From: Termitomyces sp. T153
Taxonomy: Eukaryota; Basidiomycota; Agaricomycetes; Agaricales; Lyophyllaceae
Direction of reading: 5' to 3'
NCBI GenBank assembly: GCA_018296165.2
Contig: JACKQL020000012.1
Span: 682,001-746,000 of the forward strand
DNA length: 64,000 bases
This document shows, piece after piece, positions 46,135 to 56,624 of this stretch (the first letter of the stretch is position 1; the number at the start of each line of letters is the position of its first letter). Both the position numbers and the translations under genes were made by a program. Under the pieces are notes generated by a model. It worked only from the letters and a program-made list of their open reading frames with translations. It did no database searches and was not told where the DNA came from.

Positions 46135-47590
46135 TTAGTCAGCCAGGAAAATAGGGTAGATTCCTTGTATGGTGCAGGAAGCATCTAGGTGTCTTCTATG
46201 GAACTCCTTGATGAGTCTGGGGGTGTGCATGTTCTCCTGTAGTTCCCAGGAGATATCCTCAATCCTGTAGTTCTTCCACTTCACCTTGTATTGTAGTTGT
46301 CTCTGGAATAAATGACTATCCAGGATTTCCTCCACCTTATACTCCTTGGTGTTGTCAACCACCACTGGGGTGGCAGGGGTGGCAGACATCACCTTGGAAT
46401 AGGATTCTTGGGGGCTGGAGTCAGTTTGACCATATTGAACACTGGATGAAGCTGGCACATCCTCACAGGGAGCCAGAGTCAGTAGGCTAGGGGCTCTACC
46501 TGCCATTCTACTATGAAAGGTCCCAGCTGGCAGTGTGACAGCTTCTTTAAGGGTTGGGTAGTTGTAATGTTGAAGGCATCCAGGAAAACCCAATCTCCAG
46601 GCTAGTATCTGTGCCCCAGGGTCCTTCTGCAGTCATAGTATCATGCCATGTCCTCCTTTGCCTTTGCTAGCATTGCTTGGGCCTCCTCCTGTGACCTCTT
46701 CATCTGGTCACAAATTTGTTTACTGCTTCATTCTCTGAGGGTTGGGCCTAGGGTTTAAAGCCCATGCATGGGTGCTGTCTAGTGTTGAGGAAGAATGGAG
46801 AGAACTGGGTAGATGTGTGAACATGGTTGTTGTATTGGAACTTGGCATCAGGGAGGAGTTCATCCCAGTCATCCTGGCACTCATTGCAGAAGAGGTGGAG
46901 GTACTGCTCCAACTCCTGATCTACACATTTGGTCTGGCTGTTGGACTGCAGGTGGTAGATGGTGGAGGTGTGGAGCTTCACACCAAGCAATCCGTAGAGC
47001 TCCTTGGTGAAGTCTGTCACAAATTGTGGTCCCCAGTCAGAGACATAGGCATTAGAGAGGCCATGGAGCTTCCAGATGTTTCTCTGGTACAGGTTTGCAG
47101 TGCCCATGGCAGAGCAGGTGGTGTGGGTCAGAATGAAGTGCACTCACTTGCCATACAGGTCCACTACCACCATGATTGCATCATAACTGTGGGCATTGGG
47201 GAGCTCTACAATGAAGTCCATAGAAGCCATGCTCTATTGTTCTGCAGGCACAGGCAGTGAGTGTAGCTGTCCATAGGGCAGGCAGCATTGGGGCTTGATC
47301 TGGAGACAAAGATCACATGTACTAGTGTAGGACCCAATATACCAGGACATCTAGGGCCACCAGTAGTTCCACAATACTAGCTCCAACTTTTTCCATTGTC
47401 CAGAGTGCTCCACAATGCAGGAGTTGTGGTGTTGCTCCACAATCCTTCATCAGAGCTCCAGAATGTTGGGCACATAGATACAATCCCTGAAGGTCAGGAT
47501 CCCATCCCAGAGGGCCCATTTATCTATGCAGACTGATTTGGCACCAGTGGTAGATCCTGACTTCAGTACCTGAGCTGCCTACACAATGAG
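46135..47590 (-). pseudogene. Element C integrase and chromodomain, decayed
   Basis: The C-terminal open frame 46593-46135 carries the chromodomain YKVEEIL ... QYKVKWKNYRIEDISWEL. Integrase core frame 47143-46748 has VSDWGPQFV and NQ/DQELEQYLHLFCNE, while the N-terminal part (47560-47150) is broken by stops. The chromodomain is intact in sequence, unlike in B. Confidence 0.88.
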
Positions 47591-47739
47591 TTCCTCCTGC
47601 TGACCATCCCAATTACCCTGCCAGATGTTTCAAAGAATGTCCACCTCTGCACCTTTGATGGGTAGACCCTCCATGGCTTGATTCACAAACAGTTTGGGGT
47701 GGAGGAGCATGATGTTGCTGTTACTCTGCTCTTCAGGAC

Positions 47740-49226
47740 AGGGCATCTAGTTTCCCCATGCTCTGGCCAGGCTTGTAGTGCAACCAGAAGTCAAAGCTGG
47801 CAAGGTAGAGGGACCACCAGGCCTATTGACAATTGAGCTTCTTGGCTGTCCAGAAGTATTCAAAGTTCTTATGATCTGTCCAGACCTTGAACTTGTGCCA
47901 TGCACCTTCCAGGAAGTGCCACCACTCTTCAAATGACTGGATGATGGCCAGCATCTCCTTGTCATGGATCTTGTAGTTCCACTCTATTGGATTTAGGCTC
48001 TTGGAGTATCAGGCCACTGGATGCCACTTCCCATCCTCCAGGGATTGCTGTGAAAGAATGGCCCCTATGGCAAAGTCAGAGCTGTCAGCTTCCACCCAGA
48101 AGGGGGAGTTGTCATCTGGGAAGAGGAGGACAGGTCTGGAGGTCACAGTGCACTTGAGGGCATTGAAGGCCACCTGCTCCAGAGGTCCCCAACTCCATGC
48201 AATGTCCTTTCCAGTGAGGTCAAATAGCAGATGGGCATGGTGCAAGAAGTCCTGAATGAATCTCTGGTAGAAGTTTGTGAAGCTGAGGAATGCCTGCACC
48301 TCCTTCTTGTTCTTGGGCTCCAGCCACTCCACTACACCTGCTACCTTCACTGAGTCCATCTCCACAGCTCTGTGTGAGATGATCAAACCAAGATACTTGA
48401 TCTGAGTCTGTTCAAACTCACACCTCTCTGGTTTGAGGTAGAGCTGGTGCTGGCAGAAGCATTCCAATACAAGGCAAGTGATCTGACAGTGTTCTTCCAG
48501 CATTTTGGTGTAGATGAGAATGTTGTTCAGGTATACACATACTATGCCCTCCACAATGAGGTTCCAAAAGATGTTGTTCATCATTGTCTGGAAAGTGGCA
48601 GGGCTGTTGGTGAGCCCAAAGAACATAACAAGCAGTTCAAACAATTCCTGGTTGGTCAAGAAGGTGGCCTTCCACTCATCTCCTTCCTGGATATGCACAT
48701 TGTTGTAGCCCCACCAAATGTCCAGTTTAGTGAAGTATTGTGCACTCTGGAGGTTGTTGATGAGCTTGGAGATGAGGGGGAGGGAGGGAGTAGTGGTTCT
48801 TCACTGTCATGGGATTGAGAACTCAATAATCCTGGACCAGTCAGAGTGAGCCATCCTTCTTCTTGATGAAGAAGACCAGAGGAGCCATCAGAGACTTAGA
48901 AGGGCAAATGCAACTGGAGTCCAGGTTCTCTTGCAGGAATGCATTGAGCTCATCCTGCTCCCTGGGTGCTAGCAGGTAGACCTTACAGCTGGAGGGTGTG
49001 GAATCCAGCAGCAGTTCAATGGCATGGTCCCACCTCTTGCACTCCAGAAGTGAGTTGAATGAGGCTTTGGAGAACACATCCTCAAACACATGGAGGTAGG
49101 GGGGTATGACATCTTGGAACTCTTGGAGCATGGCATTAGCAGCAAAGGCCTGGGCCAGCCACTGGGATGTGGTCTGGCTAGCCTGGATCTCTGCAACTGA
49201 GGGTGGTGGGTGTATGGTAGTAGCAT
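47740..49226 (-). pseudogene. Element C reverse transcriptase and RNase H, decayed
   Basis: Open frame 48698-48009 spans the RT palm: VMFFGLTNSPATFQTMMN, then VYLNNILIYT (the YXDD box is YLNN, both Asp lost, at 48532-48537), then the connection and RNase H start VEADSSDFAIGA. RNase H continues to [10 protein letters not shown] (about 47870). The upstream part (49226-48841) includes PLVFFIKKKDGSL, the first RT motif. Confidence 0.88.
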
Positions 49227-49448
49227 AGATTTGGTCTCCTACTTCTACCACCTCATCCAGGAACTCCAACTCATGTATGCCACCAAACTCCTCTCCATGC
49301 TCCTTCTCTGGGTCTCTGCCACTGCTCTGGTTGTTCTCATAAAGGGCCTCTCTACAAGGGAATGCCAGAGGTGGGGGATCTAGGAGGTTCAGATTGGCAA
49401 AGAGAGTGGCCCAGCATAACATGTGTGAACAGCTGCATGCTCTTGAAC

Positions 49449-49892
49449 TCAAGCCTGGTGTTCTTCCCTGTTCTTGGCAGCACAGATGGAGCACTTCTGA
49501 GGGCACCTGCTCATGGTTACCTCTCCCTTGGTCCAATCTACCTCAGGGTTGTGCTTGCATAACCATGTGAAACCAAGGATCATGTCCTGCCTACTCAAGC
49601 TGGTGATGGTGAAAATGGTGTGCTCCACATAATTCTGATAGCAGAGGACCAGGTCAACCATGGAGCTGATGGTGCCTGCTTCATTAGGCATTCTGTCAAT
49701 GTTGTAGACCAGAATTGGCTTGAGGAGGGGCTGCATGGTCAGGCTGTGGCATTTGATGAACTCCGAGTCCAGAACCAGTCCTGTCACTCCACTATCCAGA
49801 AGAGCAGTGACTCTGTGGGTTTGCTGGGTGTCTATGGTCTCTATCTCCATGTCAAGATGCAGGGAATTGGTGGAGGGGCTGTAAGCTATCAC
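49449..49892 (-). pseudogene. Element C aspartic protease
   Basis: A 147-codon open frame with active-site LLDSGVTGLVLDSEF and LGFTWLCKHNPEVDW. The DSG triad is intact, and the frame has no stop across the whole domain. Upstream linker MAEQEELLLQLLAAKD (50283) joins it to the zinc knuckle. Confidence 0.85.
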
Positions 49893-50315
49893 ATACTGTC
49901 ATCATGTACTGTTAGGGCATTTGGCACACCCAAACAGGGCAGTGTCAGTTGACCCTAGGAGGTGTTGGGGAGCTTGGCAGGAGTTCTGAAGTTGGTATTT
50001 GTATGTTTGGAGGGAAATGTTGAGGTTCTTCTGTCTTAGAATGAAGAACATTGGAAAAGGCAATTTCATTTTCTATTGACAGACATGAGAACCTGTTAGC
50101 ACCCAGCAATGGAGGCATACACCTCATCCATTGCTCAACCAAAAATCCTCCTCCAGCTCCAGGGGTGATGCACATGTGCTGATCTCCTCCAGGATCAACT
50201 GTGATGTAGGCTTGTCTGGTGACAGAGCTCCAGTGGCATCCTTTGCAGCCAGCAGCTGCAGGAGGAGTTCCTCCTGCTCTGCCATGGAAAGGTAACATAT
50301 CTCCAAGCCCAGGAA

Positions 50316-51363
50316 GCAGTGCTGTGCAAAGTGCCTAGGCTTCTAACATCTCTGGCACAGTAGTGGTGCAGTGCAGAGCTGTCTGGCAGTGTCCATGTCC
50401 ATGGGGATACATGGCAGCAGGGGGCATGTTGCAGGGGTGGCCAGAGTAAGGGCTGGCACTGGGCAAGCAGGTGATGGGCCAGCAGAGCTTGGTGATTGGA
50501 GTGGAGCACATCACAGAATGTGGGCAGTAGAGCTCCCTCCAAATCTCCATGAGTTGCTACTGGTCCCAGGCCACCTTGTACCATGATGTAATCTTTTCAT
50601 TATCTGGGCACCTCTCTGCAAGATTGTCAATGCATTCCACCAGCACAGGGTGCAAGCCATCCTAGAAGGTGAGGCATAATTGAAGGCTGTTGGAGTAGGT
50701 GGCTTGCTCAACCAGAGCCCAGAATGAGTCAATGTACTCATCCAACATATGCTTTCCTTGCCCATATTGCTCCCTATTGTGTAGTGTAAATGCCACAGTC
50801 TTGGTGGGGTCCAGTGGGAAAAATTCCATGCAGAAGTCCTTCTCAAAGGCAGCCCAGTCCAGAAAACTTCCAACACCTCTGGAGCAACAGAAGACTTGTA
50901 GTGCGTAGGTGGAGGCATGTCTGGTCTTCATGTACAACAGTACTCAGGCTATTTTCAATGTGTCAGAGTCAGAGGCAGCCCTGCTGAGGTGGATGTAGGT
51001 GAGGCAGGATTGAAGGAACCATTCCCCACCAGAGTGGGCACCATCATATACATCTGGTAGGGCAGGGCATGGGATCCACAGCTGTAGGGTCACCAGAGCT
51101 GTGGAGATGGGTGCAGATATGGTTGGGGCTGGTTCCACAGCCAGGGGAGGTGCAGAGGTTGGAGTCAGGCATTCAGGCAATGCCTGGAGCAACTGGAAGA
51201 TAAGATCTGTGGTTTGATGGAGGGTAGAGAGTTTAGTTGTGTGGTGGGTGAGAGATGATTGTGTTAATTGCACCTGGGTTTCTAGGTGTAGCAGGCAGGT
51301 CCAGGCTTTGTTCTGTGGGGCTGGGGCCTCCAAGGGTATGTCTGGGTTGGCAAGCTGAGACAT
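50316..51363 (-). pseudogene. Element C Gag with zinc knuckle, decayed
   Basis: Begins MSQLANPDIPLEAPAP at 51363. First frame open to 50944, then shifted frames with FLDWAAFEKDF and EYIDSFWALVEQA. The knuckle (50316-50358) has all four ligands in the order C-C-H-C but a TAG between the second Cys and His. Aligns block for block with the Gag of element B. Confidence 0.87.
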
Positions 51364-51469
51364 AGAATTCCATGGTGCTTAATCCTGGTGGGGAAGCAAC
51401 AGACAGTGGCTCAGAGGTTTCTTGTGGCTATGAGGGGCTTCCAGACCAGTTTGAGGAGACTTCTTCTGC

Positions 51470-51696
51470 TGTAAGGGCAACCTCTGGGGTGGCAGATCTC
51501 AGTCATGCAGCTAGCAGAGGGGAATCCAAAGAGAACAAGTCTAAGGATCCCTGCTGCTCAGTGCAGCGCATCAGCAGGCAGTGGAGGCATGGGAACTACT
51601 GTACAGAAGGCCAGAGCTAATCCTCACCCTAGGACAATGATTGGTGAGGTAATATGGAGAACTCTGGGGCTCATTCCAATTGGAAGTCCCCTGACA
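51470..51696 (-). repeat. 5' LTR of element C with internal deletion
   Basis: Same ends as the 3' LTR but 227 bp long, lacking about 140 bp in two stretches (after GCAGCTAGCAGAGGGGAATC and before CATTCCAATTGG). Confidence 0.9.
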
Positions 51697-51701
51697 GTGA
51701 G

Positions 51702-52740
51702 GCTAATGTCTAGTGCTAGGGGGTAGCAAAAGGAGTATCAGCAATGGGGATGATAACAAAATGAGACTAGCCATAAGTGCTAGCACTAAATGTGAACTTG
51801 GCAAGATAATACCCTAAGGTGGTACTAGCTGAATGAAATGACAAGTGCGCTAACTCAAGAAAGCAGGTGCTAGAGTGAGAGACAATGCTTTAGAGTTGCT
51901 AGACTTGAATCTAAAGTCCAGGGCTAAAAATGAGGTGCAATTCTTCAATGGCAGTATAGAAAACATGACAATATATATAGTCAGTAAAGGTAATGAAACT
52001 AAAAGGGGTCAATAATGGTGAAAAGGGTTGCTAGTGACATAGGCAGGTCAGGAGGAATGGCTGGGCAAGTCCATAACCAAAAGTGTAGCTAATTTGACAC
52101 CTGGAATGACAGCCAGTATCCTGGTTACTAGGGTGGCATGTATCAAGGAAATAAGTCCCAATCAAGAAATAATGAAAACTGTAGCAATAATACCAAGAGA
52201 GGAGATATTGTTGGGGACTTTGCTAGGAGGGGTGCTAGAGGGTGCTAGGGAAAGTTGGTCAATGGACTAAGAGTTCTGGACCACATGTGACAAAGTCATG
52301 TTACTGTCACATTACATAGAAACCAGGAAATCTGGAAGTTGGCAAAACATAAGAAAGCTTGAAAATTTGTACTCAATGAGAATAGGGTCTTATGATCAGC
52401 TTAGAGGGAGCTGTGAGCTGTGGAAATTGGCTTAACAGGCCTACACCAACCAACCTCTGACAAGCATTGCCAAAAGTAAAGGAGTTTAGACATTGGGAGG
52501 GCATGTTAATGGCAGATGGCAAAGGACTTCAAAGTGGGATGCTGCATGGACACTGACCAGATCAAATTGTAGTAGTAAAGTGGCTACAAAACATAACCGG
52601 CATGCCTGAAGAAGCATTGGACTGGAATACTGGTCAGGAATGTCCGTGATTCTCACCCTTAGCATACTGTGGGAGCTACATCTACTATCCCCAAGCAATT
52701 GTGTCGTGTAATGAGTAGCTCTTCAAATAAATAAAACAGA
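51702..52740. other. CpG-depleted flank, nothing recognised
   Basis: No coding motif. TGTTGGGGAC at 52209 recalls the start of the family-3 LTR but similarity does not extend far. CpG returns near 52.6 kb. Confidence 0.4.
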
Positions 52741-52768
52741 TCCTCCTCCTCCTCCTCCTCCTCCTCCT
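52741..52768 (+). repeat. (TCC)n microsatellite
   Basis: About nine tandem TCC units at the edge of the CpG-poor block. Confidence 0.95.
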
Positions 52769-53377
52769 GTTTGCTATGGCATCTTGGCATGCTTCAGCCA
52801 AAATGTGATACAGACTGGTCTCTTGAGGTCCTTACGAACCTCCTTTAACCCATAGGTCCCAGGCCATATTTGGCCAAGTTTTCTAAGTGATTTTTTCGTG
52901 GTGCAGGCGTTTTTGTACTCACAATTGATCGGACAGTAAACTAAGGCTGTAACGGTTATTGATTGTTTATCGCTCATCGTTCGAAAGGGAGCAGGATATT
53001 TTCGGTTAGGGATATGAGTCAGTCATTACTTGCTACTTATGCCTGGTTCTGGATGGGATGAGTCGGAGTTGTTCAGATCACTAGCGTTTTTTCGCATTTG
53101 CTTTTCCGTTCAGCACGTTGTATGTGATTGAAATTTGAGATTGGATAATTTTGGTGACTAGAAGTCTATATTGATTTGAGACATAGGTAATTGCCCTTGT
53201 ACCAGCTGGACCCACAAATTTTTAAGCTGCATAGGCGGGACTATCAAAATAAAATCACAGCCAACCAACTAACGATTAGCGAGATGGCTTATTGACACGA
53301 CTTTGGAAGATGTAGGGGCATACCCGACTTGTCATCACCACAACTGTCAGTACATACAGAGCAAACATATACACAAA
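52769..53377. other. Intergenic downstream of SAP18
   Basis: Normal CpG, no supported gene. Holds the 3' untranslated region of SAP18 at its right edge. Confidence 0.5.
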
Positions 53378-54364
53378 TTAATCATAGCGTCTCCTCCTTG
53401 GCGGGCTGCGAGAGCGCGAGAACGAACGAGATCGCGAACGACGCCCGCCAGCGCCACGGGCACCACCACGCCCACCGTATCCTCTGCCTCTCACAGGCGG
53501 TGAACCACTCCTTGGCGGCGGCACTCTCCTGTCAAATTCCCTCTCTCTCCCAAGATCGCCGCCACCTCTCCCACCGCGCCCCCTTCCTCCTCCAACAGGC
53601 GCATTGGATTCCCCCCTCCAATGTCCCCCACCTCTCCCAGCGCCGGGCCCGCTCAACGCACCGCCCCACCCTCCATCTCCCCTTCCCGCACCTCCACCTC
53701 TCCACCCATTAGTGGCGCCCGGACCACCCGCGCCCGAGCCCTTGATATTGATCTCTGACGGCGCTCCAACGCTCTTCGGCAACAGTACAGCAACGAGCAA
53801 AAAGTCGCCAGGAACAAACCTCAGCTCATCCAGCGTTCTCTCCTCCTTCTCCCTCTCACTCGGCTCCCGCGTCCCATCCTCATCTGCGAGCCGCGGGGCC
53901 GTGACGTTGAGAGAGCCAGGCTCACCTAGGATGTCGCGGGAATAGACCATCCCCAGGTCTTTCTGAGAAAAGCGCCCTTTGGCGAGAGAGTCAGCGTAGA
54001 CTGTGCGGAAGGAGAAACGCGCGAGGGGATGCCGGTATTCGGGGACAAGAGGCGCGGTGTTGCGGAGGGTGGTGAGGACCTCGCGAAGGGTGGCGTCTTT
54101 CCTAATGGTAGAGGTAAGTTTCCAGCTGCTGAATCAAGGAGAATCACAAACCACGTAAAAATCTGCTGTTCGTCGGTTGTTGGAAGTGTGCCGTCTTCAA
54201 ACAGACTCAGTCGGTGGAAACTTCCGATTTTAACAAATGTCCGAATCAGAAAGGGCGCTGTCTATTTAAACTTTTCAGTGAGAACGACTATGAAATCAAG
54301 GGTGTCGACAGACTTTCTCCCTGGGGACGATGGGCTGACCAGCTGGCGACGTTTCGCCGTCCAT
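53378..54364 (-). CDS. SAP18: SAP18-family protein with RGG/RS tail
   Basis: Homologue of Sin3-associated polypeptide 18, which works in the Sin3 histone deacetylase complex and, in animals, in the ASAP/PSAP splicing-linked complexes with RNPS1. Minus-strand exons 54364-54314, 54261-54152 and 54101-53378 give 294 residues. The ubiquitin-like SAP18 fold is clear: EKTAPFLIRTFVKIGSFHR, then QQIFTWKDATLREVL, then YRHPLARFSFRTVYAD and the DLGMVYSRDI segment. The family core is about 150 residues. Here a 110-residue tail follows, first Gly/Arg-rich (GGRGRGGRGG), then RS-rich (SRSRSFSRSRSPPRRRRYD). The ATG at 54364 gives MDGETSPAGQP before the fold. It shares a 375-bp promoter region with the LARP7-like gene. 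Confidence 0.93.
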
Positions 54365-54739
54365 GATGGCGAACTTCAAGAAAGAACCTGTGCTTATGTA
54401 AGTCGTGTAAGCTGCGAAAAGTTGATGGCTCTTGTTGACCTTGAAGTTAACAGAATTGTAACGAGCGACATTTGTTCTTCATTTCTCAGCTCTGCGGTCA
54501 CACAGGACGTCCATACACAACAGTAGCCCGACCTGTCTTCGATGGTGAATATATATTGTAATCATGCACGACATGTAGCCTTGATATGTACACATAGCCG
54601 GTGGCCGAGAAATATTCTTGGAGTCTGAGCGCTTGAAGCAGTAAAGCTGATATACAGAGACGATCCGGTTGCTTATTCTCACGAGGATCCCTACGACGTC
54701 GACTTCACAAAGAATACGATTGCAATTTGAGCGACCTTC
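54365..54739. promoter_or_regulatory. Shared divergent promoter region, SAP18 / LARP7-like
   Basis: 375 bp between the two start codons, with no other gene. No convincing TATA box was identified. Confidence 0.55.
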
Positions 54740-56466
54740 ATGGCTTCATCCTTTCCTTTCATACCACGGACACTCGTCAAGGGAAAACAGAAAGTTTCCC
54801 AGCATACCTCGCAAGCATCCACGTCGGCTCAGGTTCCCTCTCCTAGCCTGAACACGGGGACACCAAATATAACCAAGGCGAAATACTCCAATGAGGACTA
54901 CATAAACATCTTCAACCTCGCACTCTCAGATTACGCCTTATGGGTTGACCCAGATTTGCGACGTATCATAGATTTCAGTACCGAGTCTTCTTCCAACGAG
55001 CAGACAGGAGATGGGTGTAAGTCGCGCGTGTCTTTTCTCAACCTTGCCTGGAGTTTTTACGATCGTTTCTACAAAGTCTTTCCTCTCAGCCGCCTGATTC
55101 GACGCTCGAAAGTCCTGGGTCCTCTGAATATCGAGAACTTGCAGGTACCGATTGCCAAAGCCTTGCGTTCCGACGCTACGAGCGCGCTCGAAGTGCGACT
55201 GCTTGTCTCCGAGCCGTCATCATCAGCATGGTCTGGCAAACGCGATACCGCGCGGGGTATTGGCGCATACGAAGTTCGCCGAAGAGAGACCCCGTCGCGG
55301 CCCTCTCAGACTTATTCTAGACAGGATTGGGAGGACAGAACAGTCTACGTGGTGTGTTCAGAACCTTGTTTCATCTTGAGTGTCCTTTTCTGAATGTGCT
55401 ACGTATAAAGGAAAGTATTCCTGTGCAATACAGGAGCATTCCAGCGATTATGCACCTCGTCAACTCGCTACTTTCTGAACGTTCCTTGCCTGAGCCGCAT
55501 GCAGCCCGTGTTCAGGGCGTCATCCTGCCACCACATCATCAAGACAAACCCGGCGATGCGCCGACATGTAAAGGATTTGCGCTCGTTGTATTCCAAGATA
55601 TCCTCGATGTCGAATTTTTGCTTCAAAGATGGCCCTGGGATCGTCATCAGGATACGAACCTTCAAAATCCAGAAGCGTCAGCCGAAGTGAGCGAGGCCAC
55701 GAAATTCGGGTTCCGTGCGCTTTCGAAGTCTCGCTGGGACAAGCTCAAGGACGAGTACTTGTCGTACCGAGAGCGATTGGTGGCGGAGATCAATGCTTTC
55801 CAGGATGCCACTGAACGACCCGTACCGACCCCGCCTGTCCCAAACCCCAAGGCAGAGATAGCAATCACAAATGATACAGCTCCAGCGCCGTTAGAACCGC
55901 CAAGACTCGACAACACGTCCCCTTATCCGTTCAATTCCCTCATCTTCGTACGGAATATTCACCCAGAGACCAATAAAACGACACTACGAAAGCTTTTCGG
56001 GCGTGTGTTTGAGTCATCAACCGAAATGAACAGTGACGGGATCGATTACGTCGATTACAACAAAGGCATGGACTCCGTACGCAGCTTTCTGCTCTCCTCT
56101 GTCACCCCTTCTAACTCTCTCTATATATATCGACCTCAGTGCCATCTCCGCCTCGCCACGCCAAAACACGCGCATATTCTCGTGAGCCACTTCCTCTCCA
56201 ACCCAACGATCCATTCCACCGGTCTAGACGAGACTGGAAAACCATCAGACGGCACGTCTCCGCCAGTTCTGATGGAACTGGTACCGGGGAAACGCGAGCA
56301 GCTTTATTGGGAAAAAGTACCTGAGAAGGTTCGGAGACAGGCAGTTCAGAAGGCGTTTGCTTCTGTACAGGATGCGTCGGCCTTGAATGTGGGAAATGGA
56401 AGGGGAGATGAGGATGGTTGTGAGGGAGAGGGTGATACTCGGAAGCGGAAAAGGCGGAGACGTTGA
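54740..56466 (+). CDS. LARP7: La-related protein 7 / Pof8-like (LaM-RRM-xRRM)
   Basis: Nuclear RNA chaperone that binds the 3' end of Pol III or telomerase RNAs. The S. pombe relative Pof8 is a telomerase subunit. Exons 54740-55016, 55077-55351, 55411-56076 and 56140-56466 give 514 residues. Domains: a divergent La motif (residues about 45-155: SDYALWVDPDLRR, GFFPLSRL, ALRSDATSALEVRL), an RRM (RNP2 VYVESIP, RNP1 KGFALVVF), a helical linker (SRWDKLKDEYLSY), and a C-terminal xRRM (LIFVRNIHPETNK, YVDYNKG as RNP3, CHLRL with the conserved Arg, and the extra helix ending EQLYWEKVPEKV). A basic C-terminus KRKRRRR is a likely nuclear signal. The first La motif lacks some canonical aromatic residues, as in other fungal members. 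Ends 158 bp from the end of the convergent CRN-like gene. Confidence 0.88.
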
Positions 56467-56624
56467 TATGACACCTTGCTCGAATATTCAAGATATGACT
56501 CAAAGGATTTGCTCATGACGAAAACCTCAAACTAACCGTTGTTGGTCGACTCCGCTATTATATATCAGATTATTACAAGACAGATTAAGCCTTTGTCCAC
56601 ATTCCGGACCTTCAGCTTCATGAG

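Larger units (their letters stand above)
45707..51696 (-). mobile_element. Gypsy element C, complete minus-strand LTR retrotransposon
   Basis: The 3' LTR (45707-46075, 369 bp) and a shortened 5' LTR (51470-51696, 227 bp) flank gag-pol. Target duplication GTGAG at 45702-45706 and 51697-51701 is perfect. Same family as element B. Its coding regions have fewer stops than B, and the chromodomain frame is open. The purine tract reads TCACCCCCCCTC on the plus strand at 46076. Confidence 0.95.

Noticed and set aside
53604..53945. Pro/Ser-rich plus-strand ORF
   Set aside because: It is the antisense shadow of the Gly/Arg-rich SAP18 tail.
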